From positions 1 through 64,000 of the forward strand of contig NZ_PDYM01000012.1 in NCBI RefSeq assembly GCF_002743055.1: a stretch of DNA of 64,000 bases, read 5' to 3'. The DNA comes from Sporosarcina sp. P13 (GTDB taxonomy: Bacteria; Bacillota; Bacilli; Bacillales_A; Planococcaceae). The notes under the pieces are model-generated. The model saw nothing but the letters and a program-made list of their open reading frames with translations, did not search any database and was not told the origin of the DNA. The position numbers and the translations under genes are program-made. This document shows, piece after piece, positions 45,695 through 53,919 of this stretch; within the stretch, counting starts at the first letter, position 1; each line of letters opens with the position of its first letter.

Positions 45695-46792
45695 ATGTTA
45701 CGGATAGGTTCTATCATTTTACAAGAACGAAAACGTCTTCAAATTACACAGGATACGCTCGCCACTTACTGTCAGGTATCCAAAGCTTCCGTGTCGAAAT
45801 GGGAAAAAGGACTAAGCTATCCCGATATCACCCTATTGCCAAAAATCGCTTCGTATTTTAGGCTGACTGTCGACGAGTTGCTTGGGTATGAACGACAGTT
45901 ATCCAAAGAAGCAATCCAAATTTGCTACTATGAATTTGCTTCTCGTTTCGGTAAAGAACCGTTTGAGTTAGTCTTTACTGAGGTTAAAGAACAAATAAAA
46001 TTATACTATCACGACCCCGCCTTCCTATTACAGATGAGTATTCTGATGCTCAACCATCATATGTTGAGTGAAGATAGTTCTTCTATCTTACAGAAGATCA
46101 ATCAGTGGCTTGACCGCATCCGCCTACTAAGTGAAGATGTTTGGGTCCTGCGTCAGGCCAACTCCTTACAAGCAACGGTAGCACTTATGCAAGTGGATCC
46201 CAAAACTACATTGGAATTATTAGATGGTGTAATCAAGCCAAACATCGGGGATGAGATTTTACTGGCAACCGCATTTGAACAACTGGGGGAACAAGAAGAG
46301 GCAATGCGCGTCATTCAAGTCATGATGTACCAAAATGTCCTTCAGCTCGTTGGCAGTAGCCCCCTCTATTTGCGCCTTTCAGCATCCGATACGCGGATTT
46401 TTGATGAAACTATTCATCGAATCAACGGAATGATTGAGCTATATACATTGCGGAAATTACATCCCAATGTATGCCTTCAATTTTATTACGGTGTAGCACA
46501 ATGTGCAGCCCTTTCAATGAATCGGGAATTACTCTATCGCTACCTACAAAAATACGTAGACGTATGCATCCATGATTTATTTCCTTTTTCCTTACGGGGA
46601 GATGAATACTTTAATTTATTGAAGGATTGGCTAGAACAATTGGATTTAGGTACGAATCCACTGCGTAATACAAAAATAATTAAACAATCCATAGTAGAGT
46701 CGATGGATGCCCCCTTCTTTGAACCCTTTTATCAGGATGAAGAAATGCAAAAGTTACGTGAACGACTACATTTTGGTTTGGAGAGATGTTGA
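45695..46792 (+). CDS. XRE-family regulator with helical-repeat domain
   Basis: A 365-aa protein. Residues about 5-60 are a Cro/CI-type HTH (QERKRLQITQDTLATYCQVSKASVSKWEKG, with LPKIASYFRLTVDELLG). The rest is all-helical and resembles TPR-like sensing domains of quorum or peptide regulators. It is cotranscribed with yxlEFG, which it probably controls. Start ATG behind GTGTGAGG; an in-frame ATG 17 codons upstream has no ribosome site. Confidence 0.87.
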   Translation: MLRIGSIILQERKRLQITQDTLATYCQVSKASVSKWEKGLSYPDITLLPKIASYFRLTVDELLGYERQLSKEAIQICYYEFASRFGKEPFELVFTEVKEQIKLYYHDPAFLLQMSILMLNHHMLSEDSSSILQKINQWLDRIRLLSEDVWVLRQANSLQATVALMQVDPKTTLELLDGVIKPNIGDEILLATAFEQLGEQEEAMRVIQVMMYQNVLQLVGSSPLYLRLSASDTRIFDETIHRINGMIELYTLRKLHPNVCLQFYYGVAQCAALSMNRELLYRYLQKYVDVCIHDLFPFSLRGDEYFNLLKDWLEQLDLGTNPLRNTKIIKQSIVESMDAPFFEPFYQDEEMQKLRERLHFGLERC

Positions 46793-47019
46793 TGAATAAC
46801 GACCTGGATTTATTACTTGAATACTTACCCTTCTTGATCCCACTCATCATTTTACAAGTAGGTTTGGCTATTTTCTCAGCCATTCACGTCATTCGCCACC
46901 CATACTATCGATTTGGCAATCAAGTGATGTGGCTACTGATCGTATTATTCATTCAGTTTATCGGACCACTTGTTTATTTCGTCTTCGGAAGAGGTGATCG
47001 TCATAGTCGTGCAAATTAA
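46792..47019 (+). CDS. yxlE: YxlE-like PLD-nuclease-N-terminal membrane protein
   Basis: A 75-aa protein with two membrane helices and the PLDc_N domain (IRHPYYRFGNQVMWLLIVLFI, then GPLVYFVFGR). It matches B. subtilis YxlE, encoded with an ABC exporter in the sigY operon. Its ATG overlaps the regulator's TGA and follows GGAGAG. Confidence 0.85.
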   Translation: MNNDLDLLLEYLPFLIPLIILQVGLAIFSAIHVIRHPYYRFGNQVMWLLIVLFIQFIGPLVYFVFGRGDRHSRAN

Positions 47020-47899
47020 TAATGTGACTAAGCAATTCGGAACACACGAAGTACTACGGGATATTAACCTCAACATCCCAGAACATACGGTTTTTGGATT
47101 CGTTGGAGCAAATGGATCAGGCAAGACGACACTAATGAAGTGCATGCTCGGCTTGTTGCCACTCACAGCGGGTTCCATTTCAATCGCGGGTGAATGTGTG
47201 ACATTCGGTGAGACGCGTTCAAACGACTATGTTGGCTATTTACCTGACGTTCCTGAGTTTTATCCATTCTTTCACGCAAGACAGTACTTGGAACTTTGTG
47301 CAGTTATTACAAACATGCCTAAAAGTGAACGGATGACTCGGATTGATGAATTACTGGAATTGGTCGGTCTTGTTGATACCAAATCACTGATCGGCACCTT
47401 TTCAAGAGGCATGAAACAGCGGCTCGGTATTGCCCAGGCTTTGCTCAATCGTCCGAAGCTATTAATTTGTGATGAGCCAACTTCCGCTCTGGATCCTGCA
47501 GGTCGTGCCCAAATTTTATCTATATTACAGAAGGCCAAAACTGAAACGACTGTCTTTTTTTCCACACATATCGTTTCAGACGCCGTACAAATTTGCGATC
47601 ACGTCGCGATGTTGCATGAAGGGACTATTATATTCCAAGATGAACTCATCAATCTACAGCAGCAATTCAGTGGGCAGTTCATCTACACGTTCACAATTCC
47701 TGCCACTGAGGCGATGGAACAACTTCAAAACCTGCCGTTTACTATGAGAGTAGATGCGAATACACTACTCGTCACTTTACCTGATGATGCCGCACGTTTA
47801 ACATTCATGAAAGAGCTGACTAGACAAAAACTTATCGTACAATCGATGCAACCCCAAACAAAATTACTTGAGCAACTTGTATTGGAGGTACTTGGATGA
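47009..47899 (+). CDS. yxlF: YxlF-like ABC exporter ATP-binding protein
   Basis: About 296 aa. Walker A GANGSGKTT, signature FSRGMKQRLGIAQALL, Walker [17 protein letters not shown] and H-loop FFSTHIVSD. This is the multidrug/bacitracin-like exporter ATPase group. The probable GTG start follows GGAAGAGGTG at longer than ideal spacing, overlapping the end of yxlE. It works with the YxlG permease. Confidence 0.88.
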   Translation: MQINNVTKQFGTHEVLRDINLNIPEHTVFGFVGANGSGKTTLMKCMLGLLPLTAGSISIAGECVTFGETRSNDYVGYLPDVPEFYPFFHARQYLELCAVITNMPKSERMTRIDELLELVGLVDTKSLIGTFSRGMKQRLGIAQALLNRPKLLICDEPTSALDPAGRAQILSILQKAKTETTVFFSTHIVSDAVQICDHVAMLHEGTIIFQDELINLQQQFSGQFIYTFTIPATEAMEQLQNLPFTMRVDANTLLVTLPDDAARLTFMKELTRQKLIVQSMQPQTKLLEQLVLEVLG

Positions 47900-48660
47900 A
47901 TCAATGGTTCGGTTTTTTCAAAAAGGAATGGTTTGAGAGCGTTAAGACGTATAAACTATTGCTCGTCGTAGTGATTTTCTCAATTTTAGGTATCCTCAAT
48001 CCATTTACAGCCAAAATCACGCCTGTTTTGCTAGAACAATTCATGCCCGCTGGTACGATAATGGACTTACCTGAGCCAACTGCACTTGACTCTTGGTTAC
48101 AATTCTACAAAAATGTACCGCAAATGGGCTTGGTTGTTTTCATTTTATTGTTTAGCACGATGATGTCAAAGGAGTTGGAAAAAGGTACGCTCGTAATTTT
48201 GCTGACAAAGGGTTTGCGTCGCAGTACGGTGATCACAACGAAGTATATGATGGCTATTTGCTATTGGACGTTGGCGATTCTTTTATCCTTCACTATCACA
48301 TATGCCTATACTGCTTTTTATTGGGATCAAAGCACACTCCAGCACCTATTTTTCGCTGCCAGTTGTTTATATATATTTGGTTTATTGCTTATAGCAGTTA
48401 CGTTATGGGGAAACACATATTTTGCTACGCCGTATGGTGGTATATTAGTTACGTTTATTGGCATGATTGGGTTATTTATCACAGCTATCTTTCCACAGTC
48501 TAAATCATGGAACCCCCTTGAACTAGCTACTGCCCCGCCACAATTATTGACTGGCGACCTACTACCCGCAGATGTATTTGTATCCTATCTCCTTACTTTG
48601 GGTCTAACATTAGTATTTGTCGTTTTAACAGTTGTACATTTTAAACGAAAGTTAGTATAA
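47896..48660 (+). CDS. yxlG: YxlG-like ABC-2 permease
   Basis: A 254-aa protein with six predicted membrane helices, the first at about 20-40. It starts inside the yxlF stop (ATGA overlap) and ends the operon. MMSKELEKGTLVILLTKGLRR is the typical ABC-2 cytosolic loop. It forms the membrane part of the YxlFG exporter. Substrate unknown; the B. subtilis copy negatively affects SigY. Confidence 0.86.
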   Translation: MNQWFGFFKKEWFESVKTYKLLLVVVIFSILGILNPFTAKITPVLLEQFMPAGTIMDLPEPTALDSWLQFYKNVPQMGLVVFILLFSTMMSKELEKGTLVILLTKGLRRSTVITTKYMMAICYWTLAILLSFTITYAYTAFYWDQSTLQHLFFAASCLYIFGLLLIAVTLWGNTYFATPYGGILVTFIGMIGLFITAIFPQSKSWNPLELATAPPQLLTGDLLPADVFVSYLLTLGLTLVFVVLTVVHFKRKLV

Positions 48661-48725
48661 AAGTTCCTGATTATACATCTATGTAGGTGTTGATATTCGA
48701 TAAAATATCATATCCGTCTTATCGC

Positions 48726-49106
48726 ACCGCCTACCGCTTGTAAGGGACCTTCGTTTGGTGAAGAAAAGTAAGAGGCATTGTATTTTGAAGTTAGTGTGGG
48801 ATTCAGTAAGTTCTAGACACATCAATCCACTTCTGTATGTAAAGAAGTAATTCATCACTGTACCCACTGCGGCGCTGGCGGATGGCTCCCGCGTTTAGTA
48901 AGTGAAAGTTAGCGGCATAGCTCTTTGATGTTAGTAAGGGATTCAGTAAGTTCTAGACACTTTAATCCGCTTCTGTATGTAAAGAAGTGATCATCACTAT
49001 ACTCACTTCGGCGCTGGCGGATGGCTCCCGCAATAAGCCAGAAAGGAAGAGCACCTCTCTGTCTCATCACTCCGCCTACCGCTTGTAAGGCGCCTTCGTT
49101 TGGTGA
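48726..49106. repeat. Nested tandem repeats: 140-bp duplication flanked by CCGCCTACCGCTTGTAAGG copies
   Basis: A segment starting GTTAGTnnGGGATTCAGTAAG occurs at 48790-48848 and 48930-48988; CGGCGCTGGCGGATGGCTCCCGC occurs at 48870-48892 and 49009-49031. So a unit of about 140 bp is duplicated in tandem. CCGCCTACCGCTTGTAAGG with CCTTCGTTTGGTGA flanks the pair on both sides (48728 and 49072). No coding signal; 48661-49594 contains no gene. Confidence 0.8.
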
Positions 49107-49156
49107 GGGAAGGTAAGTATCATAGTACTTTAAAGTCTGAAAGTGAATTTTACTTA

Positions 49157-49345
49157 GTACCAAAGACTACTAAAACTATCTTGTACTAAAAAAGCGAAGG
49201 CACAACTGCGGGGTCAGCCGAAACAAAGAGACGGCTAGCGTCCTTTGCTAGCTGGCTCTTTGTGGGAGGCAATCCCCCACGTGCCGTAGCGATGATAGGA
49301 AGCCAAGCTTCTTTATATTCTGTCCCCTAAATAAGTCGAGCAACG
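49157..49345. repeat. Structured intergenic element, copy 1
   Basis: From GTACCAAAGACTACTA to AAGTCGAGCAACG. Predicted nested pairing: GGCAC/GTGCC (49199-49203, 49281-49285), ACAAAGAG/CTCTTTGT (49223-49230, 49256-49263) and CGGCTAGC/GCTAGCTG. A second copy 214 bp downstream keeps the fold with changed bases. No ORF of note. Confidence 0.75.
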
Positions 49346-49370
49346 ATCCAACACTAAATGGTTTTTCCCC

Positions 49371-49561
49371 GTACCAAAGACTACTAGAACTACACTGTAC
49401 TCAAAAAGCGTAGGCACAACTGCGGGGTCGGCCGAAGCCAGGAGACAACTAGCGTGCCCTTCGCTTGTTGGCTCCTGGCGGGAGGCAATCCCCCACGTGC
49501 CGAAGCGGTAATAGGAAACCGACCTTCTCCATATTCCGTACCCTATATAAGTCGAGCAACG
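49371..49561. repeat. Structured intergenic element, copy 2
   Basis: Same ends as copy 1. GGCAC/GTGCC (49413-49417, 49497-49501) is kept; the middle stem is GCCAGGAG/CTCCTGGC (49437-49444, 49472-49479), which differs from copy 1 by paired changes. GGGAGGCAATCCCCCAC is identical in both copies. Confidence 0.75.
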
Positions 49562-49567
49562 CCACAA

Positions 49568-49611
49568 CAAAAAAGGCGTCAGAGAAGTCATCACTTACAA
49601 CTTCTCTGACT
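49568..49611 (-). terminator. Terminator of the YibE/F operon
   Basis: Stem GTCAGAGAAG/CTTCTCTGAC overlapping the last codons, followed on the minus strand by GCC and a U-run. Confidence 0.85.
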
Positions 49612-50380
49612 GCTCTTTTTTAACAGTCTTCACTCTCACCAAAAAATACGCATTCATCCACGATGCGATTGGAATAACTAAAGCAATCCCAAGCCCCGCA
49701 CAAAGAATCAAAATCATTTCCGAACTAAATATTTTCGAATTCATAATATCGCCAATCGTATAATGTAAATCCTTAAACCAAATAAGAAGAGCCAAATACC
49801 CTCCAAAAAAAGCAAAGAACAACGTATTCGTATCGGTTCCTAAAATATCCCGACCAATACTAACTCCCGATTTGAACAATTCTTTCTTACTCAGAGTCGG
49901 CGTATGCTTAAACACTTCATGCATAGAAGAAGCGATCGAAATAGCGACGTCCATAATCGCTCCGATTGTACTCATAATAATAACTGAAACACCAATCTTC
50001 ATGAAATCCACGCCAATATAAAGAGAAAGTCCGGCTATCGCCTCTTCCCCTTCTTCACCAAATCCATGAATCATTAGCTTTTCCGAAACGATCACAATAA
50101 AAAACAACAACAGGCTAATCGTAATCATTGTAGAAACAAACGCAATCACCGTCTTGCTATTCACATCATTAATATAAAATAGACTAATACAGCCAATGAC
50201 GATACAGGCGATGAATGTAATAACGATTGGATTAGCGGAAGCATCTAGCATGAAAAACACCGTGAAAAATATGACTCCAAAGTTCAGAAACAACGAGATA
50301 AAAGCCTTTGCGCCTTGCCACCCGCCAACTAGTACCATCAAGACAAGTAAAATCGCTGCGAGTAATATTAATACATTCAT
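49595..50380 (-). CDS. YibE/F-family membrane protein (second of pair)
   Basis: A 261-aa protein with about seven membrane helices and the YibE/F family segment IIMSTIGAIMDVAISIASSM and SIGRDILGTDTNTLFFAFFGG. The two YibE/F genes overlap by 4 bp and probably form one membrane complex. No function is established for this family; transport or envelope roles have been suggested. Confidence 0.85.
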   Translation of the reverse strand: MNVLILLAAILLVLMVLVGGWQGAKAFISLFLNFGVIFFTVFFMLDASANPIVITFIACIVIGCISLFYINDVNSKTVIAFVSTMITISLLLFFIVIVSEKLMIHGFGEEGEEAIAGLSLYIGVDFMKIGVSVIIMSTIGAIMDVAISIASSMHEVFKHTPTLSKKELFKSGVSIGRDILGTDTNTLFFAFFGGYLALLIWFKDLHYTIGDIMNSKIFSSEMILILCAGLGIALVIPIASWMNAYFLVRVKTVKKEQSEKL

Positions 50381-51510
50381 ACACTCGCCCTCTTTCGCTC
50401 AATGAAATAAATCGCTGTATAAATACCAATGGGGATGGTCAACACAATACCGATACCGCCAGCCAACGCACGTGCTAACTCCAACGACAGATTCATCGAA
50501 TAAGCAAACCCTACCGGAGATGAATTTTTCAAAGATAAAATAAGCATTGGGATCGAACCACTAATATACGCGAAAAATAAAATACTCGTAATCGTACCCA
50601 TCACGTCTTTCCCAATATCTATTCCAGACGCTCTCAGCGCTTTGATCGAAATTTCATGATTTCTTTCATATAAAGCAAACAGCGAAGAAGACATCGTAAT
50701 CGCCACATCCATAATGGCTCCTAACGATCCAATGAATAACCCCGCCATGAAAACGGTATGATAAGGACGCGTCAAAAACTGCATTTCCTCATAACGCAAA
50801 CCATTCCCTGAAGTGAGCCAGATGACAAGTGACGTAATGGACATCGACGCAACCGTTCCAATCAACGTCGCGACAATCGCTGCATACGTTTTTTCATTAA
50901 AACCACTAACAAGCAATAGCGAAATCGCGGTGAACAATAAAATACAGATCCCGCAAACAACCAGTAAACTGACATCGTAATACTTCACATAAATGTCTAA
51001 TGCGAAAGACAATAGCAGCACATTCATCGAAAAACTGACAATCGCTAATAGCCCTTGCTTATGCCCAACAATCAATAACGTAAAAACGAAGAACCAAGCG
51101 ACGATCAAGACATATTTATCACGCTTTACGTCTGTTATACTACCCGTCAACTCTTCTCCTATCTCTGAGTCAATCGAAACGAATAATTCATTACCTATAT
51201 GATACTGTTGATCATATGCTCCTGAAGTGGAATAGTCATTGGTCAAATGAATTTCCCGACCTAACTCTTCCCCATTTTTCACCTTAGCCACGATACTCTG
51301 GGTAAACAGCGTATCCTTATTACCATGCATATCCGTCACATCCGATGTTTCTTCCACTGTGGTGCTGACAACTTCGGCAATCGGACGGTCATAAAGTGAA
51401 TGATTGTTATGTATGAATATAATAGAACAGATACAGCTAAGTGCCAAAGTAAAATAGATCATCCATTGCACAACTTTTATATTTTTCATTCTTTTTATGA
51501 TTCTCTTCAA
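50377..51510 (-). CDS. YibE/F-family membrane protein (first of pair)
   Basis: A 377-aa protein: one N-terminal helix (about 16-35), an extracytoplasmic part of about 100 residues with EVVSTTVEETSDVTD, then seven or eight helices bearing GSLGAIMDVAITMSSSLFAL and GKDVMGTITSILFFAYI, the YibE/F motifs. TTG start 7 nt after TAGGAGG; an upstream ATG in the same frame lacks a ribosome site. Operon with the second copy. Confidence 0.85.
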   Translation of the reverse strand: MKRIIKRMKNIKVVQWMIYFTLALSCICSIIFIHNNHSLYDRPIAEVVSTTVEETSDVTDMHGNKDTLFTQSIVAKVKNGEELGREIHLTNDYSTSGAYDQQYHIGNELFVSIDSEIGEELTGSITDVKRDKYVLIVAWFFVFTLLIVGHKQGLLAIVSFSMNVLLLSFALDIYVKYYDVSLLVVCGICILLFTAISLLLVSGFNEKTYAAIVATLIGTVASMSITSLVIWLTSGNGLRYEEMQFLTRPYHTVFMAGLFIGSLGAIMDVAITMSSSLFALYERNHEISIKALRASGIDIGKDVMGTITSILFFAYISGSIPMLILSLKNSSPVGFAYSMNLSLELARALAGGIGIVLTIPIGIYTAIYFIERKRASV

Positions 51511-51660
51511 GATAAAACCTCCTAACGCTCTTTGGGGTATGGCATAGTTTAAGCCTACCACGTATTTGACGTAGGATTGACAGAAATGGTTTGTTTTTTT
51601 CATGGACCATCAATATTTACCCCATGACGAAAAGAAGGCTCTACATTCCATAAATGAACT

Positions 51661-52935
51661 TTAGATTAGTCGAACTTCAGGTATTCCGCATCTCCACGCT
51701 TTCATGAGCAGCTGTAACAGTTCTGCGGTTTCGATAACAAAGGATTTCTCCAGTGTGATAGAGCCTCCTTGATCGGTATGGCGTTGTTCTACTGTCGCTC
51801 GATCAATCATTGTGGATTGCTGTTGTTTGGTTGCTGGATAAGCTGAGTGACTTTTGCCAGCGGATGCTATGCGCAAAGGGATTTGTATTCCATGCAGCCT
51901 AGATGCTGCCTCTAGATGTCGGTTTATTTCATTGGATACTTCTTCAATATAGTAAAGTGCCGCCTGTGAATGTAAACCGATGTTCTGATTAACGATTGCA
52001 GTTTCCCATCCTGCAACTTCAACCTGCAAACTACAATCCCATTCACTTATAATTCCGTTCAGCAAACGTATGAAAATTGAACAAACCCGAGCCAAGTCTG
52101 TACTCTTCTTTACTTGCGGCAGTTGAATATACGTGTGTAGTCTCGTACTACTAAGCTTTGATCGATCACCGAAATGCACTATAACGCCTTTACTAGCCAA
52201 CAGCTGTTTCATCAGGCCAATGGCAGAAACTTTTTTGTGCGCAATGGAAGGGTGCGCGACCGCTTGACGAAATGTATCACTATTGACATTAGGAAGCGAG
52301 CACCCCAAGACTCGTTGAACATGTTCCTTATCTAATACGAGCCAAGAGCCACATGCACTTACCTGTTCCATAAAATTATCTGGGACAAGTATGTGTTTCT
52401 CTTTCACCTTACTCGATAAAAATGACAGGATCCTACTATCTACCAAATCCATCGAATAAGGTTGTGTTATAGACTGCTGTTGATGATACGTCTTACCGAA
52501 GAAAGACATAACATCAGCCGGTAAGGTAATATAGCCATTGCTCAGTGCCCAATACGCTTCCTTTACTTTTTGCAGACGATGCTCGTTTTCATTCTGCAGT
52601 GCAGCCATCGCAATAAGCATCAGCCTTTCTTGCGGCAATCCAATACGCTGGTCATAATAATCTGCTGTCACAAACTCATTTATATATTGTCGAAGCTGTG
52701 TAAAAGATAATAGTTGATCGCGTTCCGCTACTATCTGCAATTCCAGCCACTTGATTTCACTTGCTGAATAGCTATGAATCCACTGCCCATATAAGCCATC
52801 CTGCAATAGTTTACGTACTACTTGATGAAACCCTTGATATACCGGCCTTCCACGCTGTTGTTCCGCTTGTTGATATACTATCTGCAATAACGTCCGTTCA
52901 GGTGTTCGCTCATCTGTCTGTTCAAGTACTCTCAT
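51661..52935 (-). CDS. Degenerate ribonucleotide-reductase-alpha-like protein under B12 control
   Basis: A 424-aa protein with no close family recalled, but the order of several segments recalls class I RNR large subunits: DYYDQRIGLPQERLMLIAMAAL (near 93-113; compare ETPQERF-RVAMA), KEAYWALSNGYITLP (about 125-139), KVSAIGLMKQLLASKG, DLARVCSIFIRLLNGII and NIGLHSQAALYY (compare RRIGLGVMG). The SNLCTEI-type active-site Cys/Glu motif and the radical-path Cys residues are not seen. B12 riboswitches commonly repress B12-independent RNR genes, which supports this reading. ATG 8 nt after AAAGGAG. Function unknown; could be a scaffold, regulator or decaying gene. Confidence 0.5.
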   Translation of the reverse strand: MRVLEQTDERTPERTLLQIVYQQAEQQRGRPVYQGFHQVVRKLLQDGLYGQWIHSYSASEIKWLELQIVAERDQLLSFTQLRQYINEFVTADYYDQRIGLPQERLMLIAMAALQNENEHRLQKVKEAYWALSNGYITLPADVMSFFGKTYHQQQSITQPYSMDLVDSRILSFLSSKVKEKHILVPDNFMEQVSACGSWLVLDKEHVQRVLGCSLPNVNSDTFRQAVAHPSIAHKKVSAIGLMKQLLASKGVIVHFGDRSKLSSTRLHTYIQLPQVKKSTDLARVCSIFIRLLNGIISEWDCSLQVEVAGWETAIVNQNIGLHSQAALYYIEEVSNEINRHLEAASRLHGIQIPLRIASAGKSHSAYPATKQQQSTMIDRATVEQRHTDQGGSITLEKSFVIETAELLQLLMKAWRCGIPEVRLI

Positions 52936-52960
52936 GTCACCGTCTCCTTTCTTAAACAAC

Positions 52961-52998
52961 AAAAAAACAATCATTCCGCCTCCTCGGCAAAATGATTG
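52961..52998 (-). terminator. Leader terminator between the B12 riboswitch and the RNR-like gene
   Basis: Stem CAATCATT-TGCC/GGCG-AATGATTG, then seven U on the minus strand, ending just upstream of the ribosome site. It is the likely expression platform: termination when cobalamin is bound. Confidence 0.88.
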
Positions 52999-53089
52999 CA
53001 ATAGTTGTGAATGAGGAAACAAATTTAGGCAACTCTAATGAACTCTATGCAATACACATAGATGTTAGATACCTTTTTGCCTCCACCTC

Positions 53090-53280
53090 TCAACCCCCGA
53101 AGAAAGTGTTGCTTTGACGATACGCGGCAGGTCTCCTGGCTTCACTTCATCCTTCCACCAAGCCTTCCCATGTCTCCATAGTGGCTAATTCTGGCGGTCG
53201 TCCGTGCGTACAGTTGCGGGGACAGCTCCGGTTTACGAATTCCCTTTTATACCTTGATAGGTACCAACGTATCGTGCAAA
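53090..53280 (-). promoter_or_regulatory. Cobalamin (B12) riboswitch
   Basis: Minus strand shows GGGAATTCG, CCGGAGCTGTCCCCGCAACTG and the B12 box AAGCCAGGAGACCTGCC (53126-53142), the hallmark core of AdoCbl riboswitches. A terminator follows about 100 nt downstream, then the RNR-like gene. Confidence 0.95.
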
Positions 53281-53359
53281 CTAATTCATTTAGTTGGTTT
53301 CATTTTATCATGAATCGCAAAGAGGGTGGTAGGGTTTGTTAACTCGCTATTGAAGACAC

Positions 53360-53428
53360 AACAAAACAGGGTGCCTATGCACAAAACGATTGGGATCACA
53401 TCCACAATTGTTTTAGCTAGGCACCCTG
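53360..53428 (-). terminator. Long hairpin terminator of the 55-aa gene
   Basis: CAGGGTGCCTA/TAGGCACCCTG outer stem (53367-53428) with a second inner stem AAAACGATTG/CAATTGTTTT; on the minus strand TTTTGTTG follows. Lies just downstream of the small gene ending at 53449. Confidence 0.65.
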
Positions 53429-53448
53429 TATCGAGCTTTCCTCATTAC

Positions 53449-53616
53449 TTACATTAGTTGTTGTTCGCATAGACAGCCGCAATCCGCCAATCCTTTAGCA
53501 TATGCTTCTTCCCATGTAATACCATGGATAAAGCCATTCTCTGAGTATCCTGTGATTAAATAGAATGTCTCATTTTGCTCTGCTTGTGCTGAATTGTTTT
53601 GATAGTTGTTTTGCAT
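53449..53616 (-). CDS. Small Cys-rich protein (55 aa), unknown
   Basis: Short gene with a very strong ribosome site (GGGAGGGG) before its ATG and a hairpin terminator after its stop. The peptide starts MQNNYQNNSAQAEQNE and ends in a CGCLCEQQ cluster (three Cys close together). ITGYSENGFIHGITWEEAYAKG resembles no domain I know. A possible metal or redox site. A catabolite-repression-like box lies about 95 bp upstream. Confidence 0.65.
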   Translation of the reverse strand: MQNNYQNNSAQAEQNETFYLITGYSENGFIHGITWEEAYAKGLADCGCLCEQQLM

Positions 53617-53709
53617 AGAAACCCCTCCCGGATTTTGTATTTTGCATAGTATATGCGAATCGGAGAATAAAAGAACTTATTCTTCACTTTTTATGAATCA
53701 CCGACCAAT

Positions 53710-53723
53710 TGGTAGCGCTTACA
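53710..53723. promoter_or_regulatory. cre-like CcpA site
   Basis: TGGTAGCGCTTACA fits the cre consensus TGNAANCGNTNNCA with one mismatch, in the 303-bp gap between the 55-aa gene and mdh. The rest of this gap is AT-rich without other features. Confidence 0.45.
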
Positions 53724-53871
53724 TTTAAAAAGGAAGATAAAATGCTTTCTACACAGATTTTTGATTGCATATCCTAAGCACCTGTTTAATAATTCAATGA
53801 ATTCTTTTTATTGTACCACGCACGTAAAAAAAAGTAAATAACTTTTTAATCCCACTAATTATTCACTATAA

Positions 53872-53906
53872 AAAACATCCCCCTAAGTACTGTACACGAC
53901 TTAGAG
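53872..53906 (-). terminator. Weak terminator of mdh
   Basis: CTAAGT/ACTTAG stem followed on the minus strand by GGGGGATG and a run of U. Modest. Confidence 0.4.
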
Positions 53907-53919
53907 AGATAATTAGTTG

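Noticed and set aside
48661-49594. Insertion sequence or transposase remnant
   Set aside because: No transposase-like frame on either strand; only short frames without ribosome sites and structured repeats.
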